Shown here piece by piece: positions 25,192-34,159 of a stretch of DNA of 64,000 nucleotides (position 1 is its first letter; each line of letters opens with the position of its first letter). Below the pieces are notes generated by a model, which did no database searches, was not told the origin of the DNA, and saw nothing but the letters and a program-made list of their open reading frames with translations. The translations under genes were made by a program, and so were the position numbers. This DNA comes from Planctomycetota bacterium (GTDB taxonomy: Bacteria > Planctomycetota > Phycisphaerae > Phycisphaerales > UBA1924). The DNA lies in the NCBI GenBank assembly GCA_033763975.1, contig JANRJM010000014.1:97500-161499 (forward strand), given 5' to 3'.

Positions 25192-26373
25192 CTATGCGCC
25201 GCCGGATTCGCCGCGCGGGCGATCGTCCGGGGGCGGGAGGTTGTCGAGCAGGCCCGCCACCCGGTCTCGAGAGGGGCTCTCGCCGTCCCGGACGTACGCC
25301 CCGCTCGTCGCGCAGCCCAGGGCCAGGCACGCCGCCAGACCCAGGCCCATCGCCTGCCCGGCGGCGACACCCGCGTTGAAATGGTCCCCCGCGCCGGTCG
25401 AGAGCACCGGCGCGCGCGTGAAGGGCCCGTCGAACCACGCGACCTCGCCCCGCCACGCGCCGGCGGCGCCCTCGCGCGGGTGCACGATCACCGCGTCGAA
25501 CCCCAACGCCGCCCGCAGGTCCGACGCCAGCGCCGGCAGGCGTCGCGACGCCGGCGAGAGCGCGTCGGAGCGGACGGAGAACACAGCGGCGAGGCGCTCG
25601 GCCTCGGCCAGGTTCAGCCCCAGGGTGACGGACACCCCGGGCGTGTCCTCCAACTCCCGAAGCACTCGCATGGCGCGGCGGATGTCGTCGTCCACGCGCT
25701 TGGCCGGGTCCGACAGGTCGATGAACACGCGCCGTTCGCGCCCGTCGCCCGCCGGGCCCAGCACCTGCGTGCGAAGGCCGTCCCAGATGCCCTCGACCCC
25801 GCCCAGGAGCGACCAGTTCACCACGCCGATCACCGATGCGCCGCCGACAAACGCGCGCAGGCGGTCGATCCCCACGCGCTCCACGATCCGAGGCCACGTC
25901 ACGTCCTGCACGCGGCTCGTGTCGTTCATCATCACCTTACCGTCGTCGAACTCCAGGCAGAGCGTGTGCCCCGGGCGGGCGATCGGCACGCAGCGCGCAC
26001 ACCGGGCCGCGAACGGCGCGAACACCGGGTCGATCGCGCCCGGGTCGCCCTCGACGCCGATCGCGCCGACGAACGACACCGGCGCGCCCAGCGCCATCAG
26101 CGCGTTCGCCATGAGCGGGCCGTTGCCCCCGAAGCGGTCCTCGAGCGTGACGCGCTCGATGTTCGTGCTGCGTCCGGCGGCGGCGGCGCACCGGGCCGCA
26201 AACTCCGGGATCGTCCGCAACGCCTCGAAGTCGTCCGCGCGAGAGGACCGGCGCGTCGCGACCAGTCGCGTGATCGAGTCCACGAATCCGTCGAACCCCA
26301 CGAAGCACGCGGGCAGCTCGCCCCCGCGCAGGGCGGCGGCGGCGAGTCGCGCGATGGCCTGGCGATCGTTCAT
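25192..26373 (-). CDS. PfkB/ribokinase-family carbohydrate kinase
   Basis: A 393-residue kinase. The N-terminal substrate region is CFVGFDGFVDSI, the glycine switch is RFGGNGPLMANALMALG, and the ATP-site signature is LSTGAGDHFNAGVAAGQAMG with the catalytic Asp. It is longer than ribokinase (309). The sugar substrate cannot be read from sequence. ATG at 26371-26373 is chosen because the start fits a short N-terminus before CFVGFDGF; the frame stays open to 26658, but it crosses the opposite-strand rdgB start. First gene of the kinase-ALDH7-rpiA unit. Confidence 0.85.
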   Translation of the reverse strand: MNDRQAIARLAAAALRGGELPACFVGFDGFVDSITRLVATRRSSRADDFEALRTIPEFAARCAAAAGRSTNIERVTLEDRFGGNGPLMANALMALGAPVSFVGAIGVEGDPGAIDPVFAPFAARCARCVPIARPGHTLCLEFDDGKVMMNDTSRVQDVTWPRIVERVGIDRLRAFVGGASVIGVVNWSLLGGVEGIWDGLRTQVLGPAGDGRERRVFIDLSDPAKRVDDDIRRAMRVLRELEDTPGVSVTLGLNLAEAERLAAVFSVRSDALSPASRRLPALASDLRAALGFDAVIVHPREGAAGAWRGEVAWFDGPFTRAPVLSTGAGDHFNAGVAAGQAMGLGLAACLALGCATSGAYVRDGESPSRDRVAGLLDNLPPPDDRPRGESGGA

Positions 26374-26476
26374 CGCGCGACGGTAGGACGACGCCCCGCG
26401 CTCGACGCGCCGGCCCTTGCGCGACGGCCCGTGCGCGCCGGTGCGACGCGTCTCCTCGCCCTCTACGCTCGGGGCC

Positions 26477-27184
26477 ATGGAGTTGGTCGTCGCGAGCACG
26501 AACCCCGGCAAGGTCGCGGAGATCCGCGCGTTGCTGGCCGGCGCGTCGGACGAACGCGGGCGCGTGATCACCGTGCTGGGGCTGGACGATGTGCCCGGGG
26601 CGCCGTTCCCCGAGCCCGCCGAGACCGGCGCGACCTTTGAGGAGAACGCGCGGATCAAGGCGGAGGCCTACGCCGCGGCGACGGGGCGGCTCGTGCTCGC
26701 CGACGACTCAGGGCTGGAGATCGACGCGCTGGGCGGGCGGCCCGGGGTCATCTCCTCGCACTACTCGACCGACGGGCGCGAGACCGGCGCGACGCGTGCG
26801 CAGCGCGACGCGGCCAACATCGAACGCGTGCTGCAAGAGTTGGATGGCGTGCCCCCGCGGGCACGCACCGCGCGCTTCCGGTGCGTCATGGTGCTGGCGT
26901 CTGCGACGCTGCCTTCGGCGGGCCATTCAGGGCCCGCGCCTCGAGGAGCCAAACCCCGGGTGCTCTTTGTAACGTCGGGTACGTTCGAGGGTCGCATGGG
27001 CGTGCCGCCGGACGTGCCGCGGGGCGGCGGTGGGTTTGGGTACGACCCGGTCTTTCTGGTGGGGCCGGAGTACACGCGGACGAGCGCGGAGTTGACGGCG
27101 GAGGAGAAGAATGCGCGGAGCCACCGGGGTGCGGCACTGCGTGCGATGGCCGCGTTGCTGCGCGGCCAGGCCGGCGGGTTGTAA
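26477..27184 (+). CDS. rdgB: RdgB/HAM1-type non-canonical purine NTP pyrophosphatase
   Basis: A 235-residue ITPase that removes dITP and dXTP. Signatures are LVVASTNPGKVAEIRALL at the start, then VLADDSGLEIDALGGRPGV and GGFGYDPVFLVGPEY. Family members are about 195-205 residues. The excess includes a segment (TLPSAGHSGPAPRGAKP) between VMVLASA and FVTSGTFEGRM, encoded by a palindrome at 26918-26937. ATG at 26477 fits the conserved start. It is divergent from the kinase. Confidence 0.92.
   Translation: MELVVASTNPGKVAEIRALLAGASDERGRVITVLGLDDVPGAPFPEPAETGATFEENARIKAEAYAAATGRLVLADDSGLEIDALGGRPGVISSHYSTDGRETGATRAQRDAANIERVLQELDGVPPRARTARFRCVMVLASATLPSAGHSGPAPRGAKPRVLFVTSGTFEGRMGVPPDVPRGGGGFGYDPVFLVGPEYTRTSAELTAEEKNARSHRGAALRAMAALLRGQAGGL
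26918..26937. repeat. Palindrome inside rdgB
   Basis: Arms GCGGGCC and GGCCCGC around a 6-base loop, in frame in an apparently inserted segment. The loop is not GGA, so it is not clearly the same family as the kynU and ACMSD elements. Confidence 0.5.
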
Positions 27185-27366
27185 CACACGTCACGGCTTG
27201 AACGGCGTGCGCGGCGGGGTGCCCCCCGGACCGGTCCGCTAGCCGCTGGTCATCATCCCCCGGACCGCCGGGCGAGAGCCCTCATTTCTTCGCACGCTCT
27301 GAGCGCCCGCACCTTGCGGGCTCGCCCGCGCGCCGGGTAATCTGCGGCGACTCGGAGATGCTCGCC

Positions 27367-27783
27367 ATGGCCACCACCCCGCCCGCCCCGACCACGCCCC
27401 CCGCACCGCCCACGCCCGAGCAGCAGGCGCAGCAGGTCATCGGCGCGATCTCGCAGGCGCTGCTCAGCGGAAAGAGCCAGTCGAGCGTCGTGAAGCAACT
27501 CGTGAAGTCGGGCATGCCCGAGCAGAACGCCACGCTGCTCGTCGCCGACGTCGCGCGCCAGGTCGATCAATACAAGACAACGCCCGAGTACCGCGCCGAA
27601 AAGCGTCGCAAGGCCAAGCGGCACGTCGTCATCGGCATGTGCTGGTGCGTCGGCGGCATTGCGTTCACCGTCATCACCATCATGGCCTCCAGCGGCGGCA
27701 ACGGCGGCATCCTCGCCTGGGGCGCCATCCTCTTCGGCGGCATCGAAGCGATCTACGGCCTGGTCACCTGGCTCGCCGCGTAA
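27367..27783 (+). CDS. Small membrane protein of unknown function
   Basis: A 138-residue protein I do not recognise. A proline/threonine-rich N-terminus is followed by a helical, polar segment (SQSSVVKQLVKSGMPEQNA, typical of short regulatory helical repeats) and two membrane helices (VVIGMCWCVGGIAFTVITIM and ILAWGAILFGGIEAIYGLV). GGAG lies ten bases before the ATG at 27367; an earlier ATG at 27358 is too close to it. A TAATCT sequence just upstream could be a -10 box. It is convergent with pgsA, ten bases away. Confidence 0.6.
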   Translation: MATTPPAPTTPPAPPTPEQQAQQVIGAISQALLSGKSQSSVVKQLVKSGMPEQNATLLVADVARQVDQYKTTPEYRAEKRRKAKRHVVIGMCWCVGGIAFTVITIMASSGGNGGILAWGAILFGGIEAIYGLVTWLAA

Positions 27784-27792
27784 GGCGGTGCG

Positions 27793-28506
27793 CTACCCGA
27801 GCACTTTCCTGGCGCGGACGATGTAGGGAACGGCGCTGACGATCGTCGCGATAAGCGTGGTCCAGACGGCGATGTCGATGGCCAGCCGCCCGGCGGTGCC
27901 CTTCTTCACCTCGGTCACGCCCAGCATGACGAGGATGAAGGGGATGACGCAGGCCTGCAGGATCATCTTGAGTTTGCCGGACCAGTCGGCGGAAAAGTCC
28001 TTGCCCGCGGATTCGGCCACCGCGCGGATGCTCGTCACCAGCAGTTCGCGCCCGAGGATGATGACGACCATCCACGGCTCGACGCCGCTGACCTGGAAGT
28101 AGGGGCGCCCGGGCTCTTCGACGGCGAACCGCGGGCCGGCGAGCATGATGAAGGCGCCGACGACGAGGACCTTGTCGGCGAAGGGGTCCATGACGCGCCC
28201 GAAAACGCTGACGACGTTCCAGCGTCGGGCGAGCGGGCCGTCGATCGCGTCGGTGAGCGCGGCCAGGCCGAAGAGGGCCGCCGCCACGAGATACGCCGAC
28301 ACCGGGTGCCGGGGCGAGACGACCAACTCGCGGATGGGGTAGGTCCAGGTCGCGAGCAGGACGAAGAAGCCGGCGGCGATGACGAGGCGGAGGCAGGTGA
28401 GGAGGTTCGGCAGCGACTGCAGGAATGCGCCGACGCGCGGGGCCCCGCGCGACGGCTGTGCGGCGTGCGCGGCCGTCGCGGCGGCGTGGTCGTGCGATCC
28501 GGGCAT
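27793..28506 (-). CDS. pgsA: CDP-diacylglycerol-glycerol-3-phosphate 3-phosphatidyltransferase
   Basis: A 237-residue CDP-alcohol phosphatidyltransferase making phosphatidylglycerol phosphate in the membrane. The DGX2ARX8GX3DX3D motif is complete: DAIDGPLARRWNVVSVFGR continuing into MDPFADK. LPNLLTCLRLVIA is the usual N-terminal segment, preceded by a His/Ala-rich 30-residue extension. Five to six membrane helices are visible. Related head-group enzymes share the motif, but the N-terminal LPNLLTCLR pattern favours PgsA. It is divergent from the nuoJ run. Confidence 0.88.
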   Translation of the reverse strand: MPGSHDHAAATAAHAAQPSRGAPRVGAFLQSLPNLLTCLRLVIAAGFFVLLATWTYPIRELVVSPRHPVSAYLVAAALFGLAALTDAIDGPLARRWNVVSVFGRVMDPFADKVLVVGAFIMLAGPRFAVEEPGRPYFQVSGVEPWMVVIILGRELLVTSIRAVAESAGKDFSADWSGKLKMILQACVIPFILVMLGVTEVKKGTAGRLAIDIAVWTTLIATIVSAVPYIVRARKVLG

Positions 28507-28660
28507 CGGGCCATCCTAGACGGACGTCGGCCCGGCGCGGAAACGCAACGCGCGAACGACGCGAACCCCCTGCCGTCGCTCGCACCCGTTCGTGCGGGGC
28601 TCGTCCGGGACGACACGGAGGCGACAGCTCGCGCCGGTTGAAGCCGGGGCGGGCCCGATC

Positions 28661-28666
28661 TATCCT
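28661..28666 (+). promoter_or_regulatory. Possible -10 box for the nuoJKLMN run
   Basis: TATCCT, of the form TANNNT, lies 43 bases before the nuoJ start in a GC-rich gap. No clear -35 is seen. Confidence 0.25.
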
Positions 28667-28708
28667 CTCGGCTCTTCCGGGCAGGCCGGGACGGATCAGA
28701 AACCTCGC

Positions 28709-29635
28709 GTGAACTCGATCGTCCATCCTCTGCTGATCTATGCGTTGTGCGTCGTGGGCGGCGCGGGCGTGTGCCTTGCGCTCCCGCGGGGCGGGCGTCT
28801 GCCGCAGATCTTGGGCGCCCTTCTGGCGGCGACCGTCGGCGGGGCCGCGATGCTGGTGCTGGCGATCGTCGGGGGCGAGCACCACGCGAGCATCTACTTC
28901 TATGTCTTTGCGTTCATTGCACTTGGCAGCGCTCTCCGCGTCATCACGCACCCGCGCCCGGTGTACGCGGCGTTGTACTTCATCCTGACGGTGCTGGCGT
29001 CGGCGGGGCTGTTCCTGCTGCTCTCGGCGGAGTTCATGGCCTTCGCGCTGGTCATCGTCTACGCGGGCGCCATCCTCATCACGTACCTGTTCGTCATCAT
29101 GCTCGCCTCGCAGGCCCCGCACGAGGACGAGGTGGAAGTGCTGCGCGAGTACGACACGACGGCCCGCGAGCCGGTCGCCGCGACCGTCGCCGGGTTCATC
29201 CTGCTCGCCCTGCTCACGGGGATGATGTTCAAGGGAGTCCCCGGGCTGCCGGCCCCGAAGCCACCGATCAACGACGTGGTGCTCGAGCAGATGCCGGTGA
29301 AGGCCGAGCGGGCGTTGCGGGCCGCGGGGAAGCTGAAAGACGGGCAGACGGTCGCGATCGACTCGTTCGGCGGGACGATCGTGGTGAACGAGACGCTGGA
29401 GCGGATCGAGCGCAAGGACTGGCCCGAGTCGCTGCGGACGACGAACGTGGAGGCGCTGGGGTTCAACCTGCTGCGCGACCACCCGGGCACGATCGAGATC
29501 GCGGGCGTGATCCTGCTGATGGCGATGCTGGGCGCGGTGGTGCTGAGCCGCAAGCAGGTGCAGTTGGATGAGGAAGCGAAGCGATCGCAGGCGCACCGGC
29601 TGGGGCTGATGCCGCCGGACGGGGGTGGCGCGTGA
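28709..29635 (+). CDS. nuoJ: NADH-quinone oxidoreductase subunit J
   Basis: A 308-residue membrane subunit of complex I. The conserved third-helix region FVIYAGAI-type is present as FALVIVYAGAILITYLFVIM, after AALYFILTVLASAGLFLLL. NuoJ is normally 160-200 residues; here about 90 extra soluble residues (EYDTTAREP through the LERIERKDWPESL region) lie between the fourth and last helices. The start is GTG at 28709; the frame is open upstream but without a signal. The stop overlaps the nuoK start as GTGA. Confidence 0.9.
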   Translation: MNSIVHPLLIYALCVVGGAGVCLALPRGGRLPQILGALLAATVGGAAMLVLAIVGGEHHASIYFYVFAFIALGSALRVITHPRPVYAALYFILTVLASAGLFLLLSAEFMAFALVIVYAGAILITYLFVIMLASQAPHEDEVEVLREYDTTAREPVAATVAGFILLALLTGMMFKGVPGLPAPKPPINDVVLEQMPVKAERALRAAGKLKDGQTVAIDSFGGTIVVNETLERIERKDWPESLRTTNVEALGFNLLRDHPGTIEIAGVILLMAMLGAVVLSRKQVQLDEEAKRSQAHRLGLMPPDGGGA

Positions 29636-29979
29636 CGAACATGCTGGCGCAGAGCGGGTACCCGGACCTGATGGCGGGCGTGACGCTGGCGCACTACCTG
29701 GCGGTGTCGGCGATCATGTTCGTGCTGGGGCTGATCGGGTTCCTGACGCGTCGGAACCTGATCATCATGTTCCTGTGCACAGAACTGATGTTCCAGGCGG
29801 CCGGGATCGCGCTGGTGGCGTTCGGGCGGTACTACCTGGACTTTACCGGGCAGACGTTCGTGATCTTCATACTGACGGTCGCGGCGGCCGAGGCCGCCAT
29901 GGCGCTGGCGCTCGTGGTGCTGCTGTTCCGCCGGAAGGAATCGCTGAACGCGGACGAGTGGCGGGAGATGAAGGGCTAG
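29632..29979 (+). CDS. nuoK: NADH-quinone oxidoreductase subunit K
   Basis: A 115-residue, three-helix proton-pumping subunit of complex I. The two conserved membrane glutamates are visible in IIMFLCTELMFQAAGIALV and ILTVAAAEAAMALALVV. Length is slightly above E. coli NuoK (100) because of extra residues at both ends. The GTG start at 29632 overlaps the nuoJ stop. Confidence 0.95.
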   Translation: MTNMLAQSGYPDLMAGVTLAHYLAVSAIMFVLGLIGFLTRRNLIIMFLCTELMFQAAGIALVAFGRYYLDFTGQTFVIFILTVAAAEAAMALALVVLLFRRKESLNADEWREMKG

Positions 29980-30018
29980 CTTTGGCCGCCCGGGCGAGCG
30001 CCGGGGCGTCGGGGGTGC

Positions 30019-32310
30019 GTGGTGCAGGCATTGGCGGACATTCTGACGCTCGCGAGCGTGGCGGCGCCGCCCGAGGCCGGGCACGCCGACGCGTACGCGC
30101 ACGGGATTCCCAGGGCCGTCGCCGGCGCCGGGCTGATCCGGCTCATCCCCATCATCACGCTCGCCGCGACGGCGCTGTGCGGGGTGCTCGCGGCCCTGGG
30201 CAACCGGTCGCGGCTGCCCGCCTGGCTCAGCGTCGGGTCGCTGGCGGCGTGCTTCGCGGTCGTGCTGACGGTCTACCTGGGGCACGACGGCACGCCCAAG
30301 ACGGCGCACCTGTTCGACTGGATCAACTTCTCGTGGAACGCGGGCGACGGATCGGGCAAGTCGCTCCAGCACAGCATCATCGCCGACTTCTCGTTCTACG
30401 TTGATTCGCTCACGCTGCTGTGGATGCTCTTCGTCACCGGGCTGGCGGCCCTCATCGGGCTCTACGCCGCCGAGTACATGGTGCACGACGTCGGCCCGGG
30501 CTACTGCCGCTTCTTCGCGTCGTTCAACCTCTTCGTCTTCTCGATGTCGTGCCTGGTGATGGGCGACAACCTGCTGCTCACGTTCCTCGGCTGGGAGGGC
30601 GTCGGGCTGTGCTCCTACCTGCTGATCGGGTACTTCTACACGAAGCCCGCGGCGGTGGCGGCGGCGAAGAAGGCGTTCATCGTCAACCGCATCGGCGACC
30701 TCGGCTTCGTCCTGGGCATCATGTCCACGTACCTGGTCTTCGGCACGCTGCAGCTCGACGAGCTGTTCGCCATGATCGGGCGCGGGGTCGACGCCTCCGG
30801 GCAGCCGATCGCCGGGACGTGGGTCGTCCAGGTCATCCCGTTCTTCTTCGCCATCGGCGCGTTCGGCAAGTCGGCGCAGATCCTCTTCTACGTGTGGCTG
30901 CCGGACGCGATGGAAGGCCCCACGCCGGTGTCGGCGCTCATCCACGCGGCGACGATGGTGACCGCCGGGGTGTTCCTGATCGCCCGCATGTACCCGCTGT
31001 TCGCGGCGGACGAGGCCAAGATGGCGCTCTCGTTCGTGGCGTGGGCGGGGGCGCTGACGGCGTTCTGGGCCGCCACCATCGAGATGGCGATCTTCGACAT
31101 CAAGCGCGTGATGGGCTATTCCACCATCTCGCAGCTCGGGTTCATGTTCGCGGGGCTCGGGCTGCTCACGCCGCAGGGCGCCGCGTACCACACGTTCACG
31201 CACGCGTTCTTCAAGGCGACGCTCTTCCTGGGCGTCGGCGCCGTGATGCACGGCTTCGGCGGGCAGCTCGACCTGCGGCGGATGTCGGGCGTCGCGTGGA
31301 TGAAGGGCTTCGGGCTCGTCGGGCTGGCGATGCTCATCGGCTCCATCAATCTCAGCGGCGTGCCCGGCACCGCGGGGTTCTTCTCCAAGGACATGATCCT
31401 CGCGCAGGGCTTCACCACGCCCGGCACCGCCGTGTGGGGCGCCTCGGGCGTCGCGTGGATCCTGCTCATCACCGCGGGGATGACCGCGTACTACACGTTC
31501 CGGACCTACTTCCGCGTGTACGTCGGGCCCAAGGAGTTCACCCCCGGCGACGACGCGGATCTGCTTGACCTGGGACGCCACCCCAAGGGCGAGCACGAGC
31601 ACGGGCACGGGCACGGGCACGGGCATGGGCATGGGCACGGGCATCATGGATCGGCGCACCACGCGCGCACGCGCGTGGACTTCGACCCGACGACCGAGGA
31701 GTTCGACCCGCACCCGCCGGGCATGGCGATGAAGATCGCGATCGGGCTGGGCGCGGTGTTCACGATCCTGGCGGCGATCCCGTACTTCATGGGCGCGCAC
31801 GGCGGCTGGGCCGCCCTCATGGTGGATTCGTCGTCGGCGCGCTACCACCCCGAGCACCACGAGTTCAACTTCCTGGGCATCACGAACCACAGCGCGATGT
31901 ACGTGATCTCCGCGCTGGTCGGGGCGGTCGGGATGGCGATCGCGGCGTACCTGCACGGGCCCAAGGGCTGGCAGGGTCTGTTCCTGGGCAGCCGCACGAA
32001 GGCGGAGACCAGCCGCGCCGACGCGATCGTGCCCTATCTCGGCAAGATCGTCGGCCTGGCGCGGAACAAGTGGTACGTCGACGAGATCTACGACTTCGTG
32101 CTCGTGCGCCCGCTGCGGGCCTTCGCGCACGTCTTCCACTTCGTGGACCAGTGGATCGTGGACGGGCTGGTCAACGCGTTCGGGGCGGCCCCGGGCGCGA
32201 CGGGGCGCACGCTCCGCCCGTCGCAGAGCGGCGAGCTGCACGGCTACGCCCTGTGGATGGCCGGCGGGCTCGCCGGGCTCCTGCTCATCGTGCTGCTGGT
32301 GGCGACGTGA
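30019..32310 (+). CDS. nuoL: NADH-quinone oxidoreductase subunit L with histidine-rich loop
   Basis: A 763-residue antiporter-like complex I subunit. Core motifs are FLGWEGVGLCSYLLIGYFY, FFFAIGAFGKSAQ, VWLPDAMEGPTPVSALIHAA and the lysine-bearing GYSTISQLGFMFAG. It is about 150 residues longer than E. coli NuoL (613). Residues near 522-550 form a run of alternating Gly and His (HGHGHGHGHG) followed by HHGSAHHARTR, encoded by GGGCAC/GGGCAT hexamers, in a loop before the last helices. The C-terminal lateral helix region contains YVDEIYDFVLVRPLRAF. GTG start at 30019 or the adjacent 30022. Confidence 0.94.
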   Translation: MVQALADILTLASVAAPPEAGHADAYAHGIPRAVAGAGLIRLIPIITLAATALCGVLAALGNRSRLPAWLSVGSLAACFAVVLTVYLGHDGTPKTAHLFDWINFSWNAGDGSGKSLQHSIIADFSFYVDSLTLLWMLFVTGLAALIGLYAAEYMVHDVGPGYCRFFASFNLFVFSMSCLVMGDNLLLTFLGWEGVGLCSYLLIGYFYTKPAAVAAAKKAFIVNRIGDLGFVLGIMSTYLVFGTLQLDELFAMIGRGVDASGQPIAGTWVVQVIPFFFAIGAFGKSAQILFYVWLPDAMEGPTPVSALIHAATMVTAGVFLIARMYPLFAADEAKMALSFVAWAGALTAFWAATIEMAIFDIKRVMGYSTISQLGFMFAGLGLLTPQGAAYHTFTHAFFKATLFLGVGAVMHGFGGQLDLRRMSGVAWMKGFGLVGLAMLIGSINLSGVPGTAGFFSKDMILAQGFTTPGTAVWGASGVAWILLITAGMTAYYTFRTYFRVYVGPKEFTPGDDADLLDLGRHPKGEHEHGHGHGHGHGHGHGHHGSAHHARTRVDFDPTTEEFDPHPPGMAMKIAIGLGAVFTILAAIPYFMGAHGGWAALMVDSSSARYHPEHHEFNFLGITNHSAMYVISALVGAVGMAIAAYLHGPKGWQGLFLGSRTKAETSRADAIVPYLGKIVGLARNKWYVDEIYDFVLVRPLRAFAHVFHFVDQWIVDGLVNAFGAAPGATGRTLRPSQSGELHGYALWMAGGLAGLLLIVLLVAT

Positions 32311-32380
32311 TGCGAGACACGCGGAACAACACGGGTAGTCCGGGCGGGGCGTCTTGGGCGCGCCACGCGGGAGGCACGCC

Positions 32381-34159
32381 GTGATACTGGGCGCACTCAT
32401 CGTTGTCCCGCTGCTGTTCGCCGCGGTGGTGATCTGGGCGCCCGAGGCGCGGGCGAAGACCATCGCCCTGGCGGGCACGCTCGTCGCGATCGTGCTCGGG
32501 GCGTACGCGGCGGTGTCGTTCGACTGGGGCTACGCGGCCCGGTTCCAGTTCGGGAGCGAGAGGCCCCTGACCTGGATGGGCGAACTGGGGCTCAAGGTCT
32601 CGCTGGGCGTTGATTCGGTCGCGCTGCTGCTCGTGCTGCTGACGGTGCTGCTGGGCCCGATCTGCGTGCTGTGCTCGTGGACGGCCATCACCGAACGCGT
32701 GCGGACCTACTACGCCTGGCTCCTCGTGCTGCAGGCGGCGATGACCGGCGTCTTCTGCGCACGCGACATCATCCTCTTCTACGTCTGCTTCGAGTTCACG
32801 CTCGTGCCGATGTTCGTGCTGATCTCGCTGTACGGCTCGACCAACCGGCGCAAGGCGGCGGTCAAGTTCTTCTTGTACACGTTCACCGGCTCGGTCATCG
32901 CGCTCGCGGGGCTGTTGTACGTCGCGTGGTTCGCGACCACCACCAGCGGGGGCAAGGCCGCCGGGTGGACGTTCGACATCGCCACGCTCGAGGCGGCGGC
33001 CCGGGCCATGAGCCCGCGCGAGCAGGCGCTGGTCATGCTGGCGCTGCTGGCGGGGTTCGCGGTCAAGGTCCCGTTGTTCCCGGTGCACACCTGGCTCCCC
33101 CTGGCGCACACCGAGGCGCCCACGGCGGGCAGCGTGATCCTCGCGGGCGTGCTGCTGAAGCTGGGCACGTACGCGCTCTTCCGGTTCGTGCTGCCCTTCA
33201 CGCCCGTCGCGGTGCTGCAGTACGCCCCGCTCATCGCGGTGCTGTGCATCGTCGGCATCCTGTACGCCGGGCTCATCTGCTGGGTGCAGACCGACGTCAA
33301 GAAGCTCGTCGCGTACTCGTCGGTGGCGCACCTGGGCTTCTGCGTGCTCGGGCTCTTCGCCCTCAACAACGCGGGCATCACCGGGTCCGTGCTCTACATG
33401 ATCAACCACGGGCTCTCGACCGGGGCGCTCTTCCTGCTCATCGGCATGATGTACGAACGCCTGCACACGCGCTCCATGAAGGAGATCGGCGGGCTGGGCG
33501 CGTACATGCCCGTGTGGTCCACGTTCATGGTCTTCTTCGTGATGGCGAGCGTCGGCCTGCCCGGGCTCAACGGCTTCGTGAGCGAGTTCCTGTGCCTGCT
33601 GGGCGCCTTCCAGGCCAGCAGCGCCTGGGGCTCGGGCCTGTGGGGCTCGCTCGGCACGCCCGTGGGCGCCACGCCCGGCGACCTGGGCCCCTGGTTCGCC
33701 GCCATCGCGGGCGTCGGCATGATCGTCGCGGCGATGTACCTGCTCTACATGCTCGGACGCGTCGTGTGGGGCCCGCTGGTGCTGCCCAAGGGGCACGCGC
33801 ACCACAGCGCGCACGCCGCAGATGGCGCGCACGCCGCGGGCGGCACGCATGGCCCATCCGGCACGCACGCGGGTGACGCGGCCCACGCCGGGCCCGCGCA
33901 CGGGCCTGGACACGGGACCGACCACGCGCACACCGGGCTCCCGCGCGATCTCACCTCGCGCGAGATCGGGCTGCTCCTCCCGCTCGCGGCCCTGTGCCTG
34001 CTGCTGGGCCTGTACCCCAAGCCGCTGCTTGACACGCTCCAGCCCCCGATCGAACGCACCGTCGCGATCTACGAGAACGAGCTGCGCGAGCCGCAGGACA
34101 CCATCCGCCGAGCCGCCGCGCAGCCGCAGGACGCCCGTGCCCAGGAGGCGACGCCATGA
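32381..34159 (+). CDS. nuoM: NADH-quinone oxidoreductase subunit M with histidine-rich loop
   Basis: A 592-residue antiporter-like complex I subunit. Motifs are FYVCFEFTLVPMFVLISLYG, FAVKVPLFPVHTWLPLAHTE and VKKLVAYSSVAHLGFCVLG. It is about 80 residues longer than E. coli NuoM (509). Most of the excess is a loop at about residues 470-520 rich in His, Ala and Gly (KGHAHHSAHAADGAHAAGG and similar), a second histidine-rich loop in the same complex. GTG at 32381 has GGGAGG upstream. It overlaps nuoN as ATGA. Confidence 0.94.
   Translation: MILGALIVVPLLFAAVVIWAPEARAKTIALAGTLVAIVLGAYAAVSFDWGYAARFQFGSERPLTWMGELGLKVSLGVDSVALLLVLLTVLLGPICVLCSWTAITERVRTYYAWLLVLQAAMTGVFCARDIILFYVCFEFTLVPMFVLISLYGSTNRRKAAVKFFLYTFTGSVIALAGLLYVAWFATTTSGGKAAGWTFDIATLEAAARAMSPREQALVMLALLAGFAVKVPLFPVHTWLPLAHTEAPTAGSVILAGVLLKLGTYALFRFVLPFTPVAVLQYAPLIAVLCIVGILYAGLICWVQTDVKKLVAYSSVAHLGFCVLGLFALNNAGITGSVLYMINHGLSTGALFLLIGMMYERLHTRSMKEIGGLGAYMPVWSTFMVFFVMASVGLPGLNGFVSEFLCLLGAFQASSAWGSGLWGSLGTPVGATPGDLGPWFAAIAGVGMIVAAMYLLYMLGRVVWGPLVLPKGHAHHSAHAADGAHAAGGTHGPSGTHAGDAAHAGPAHGPGHGTDHAHTGLPRDLTSREIGLLLPLAALCLLLGLYPKPLLDTLQPPIERTVAIYENELREPQDTIRRAAAQPQDARAQEATP

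Noticed and set aside
25836..26658. An N-terminal extension of the PfkB-type kinase to 26658
   Set aside because: It would run across the rdgB start on the opposite strand, and the extension lacks any kinase motif.
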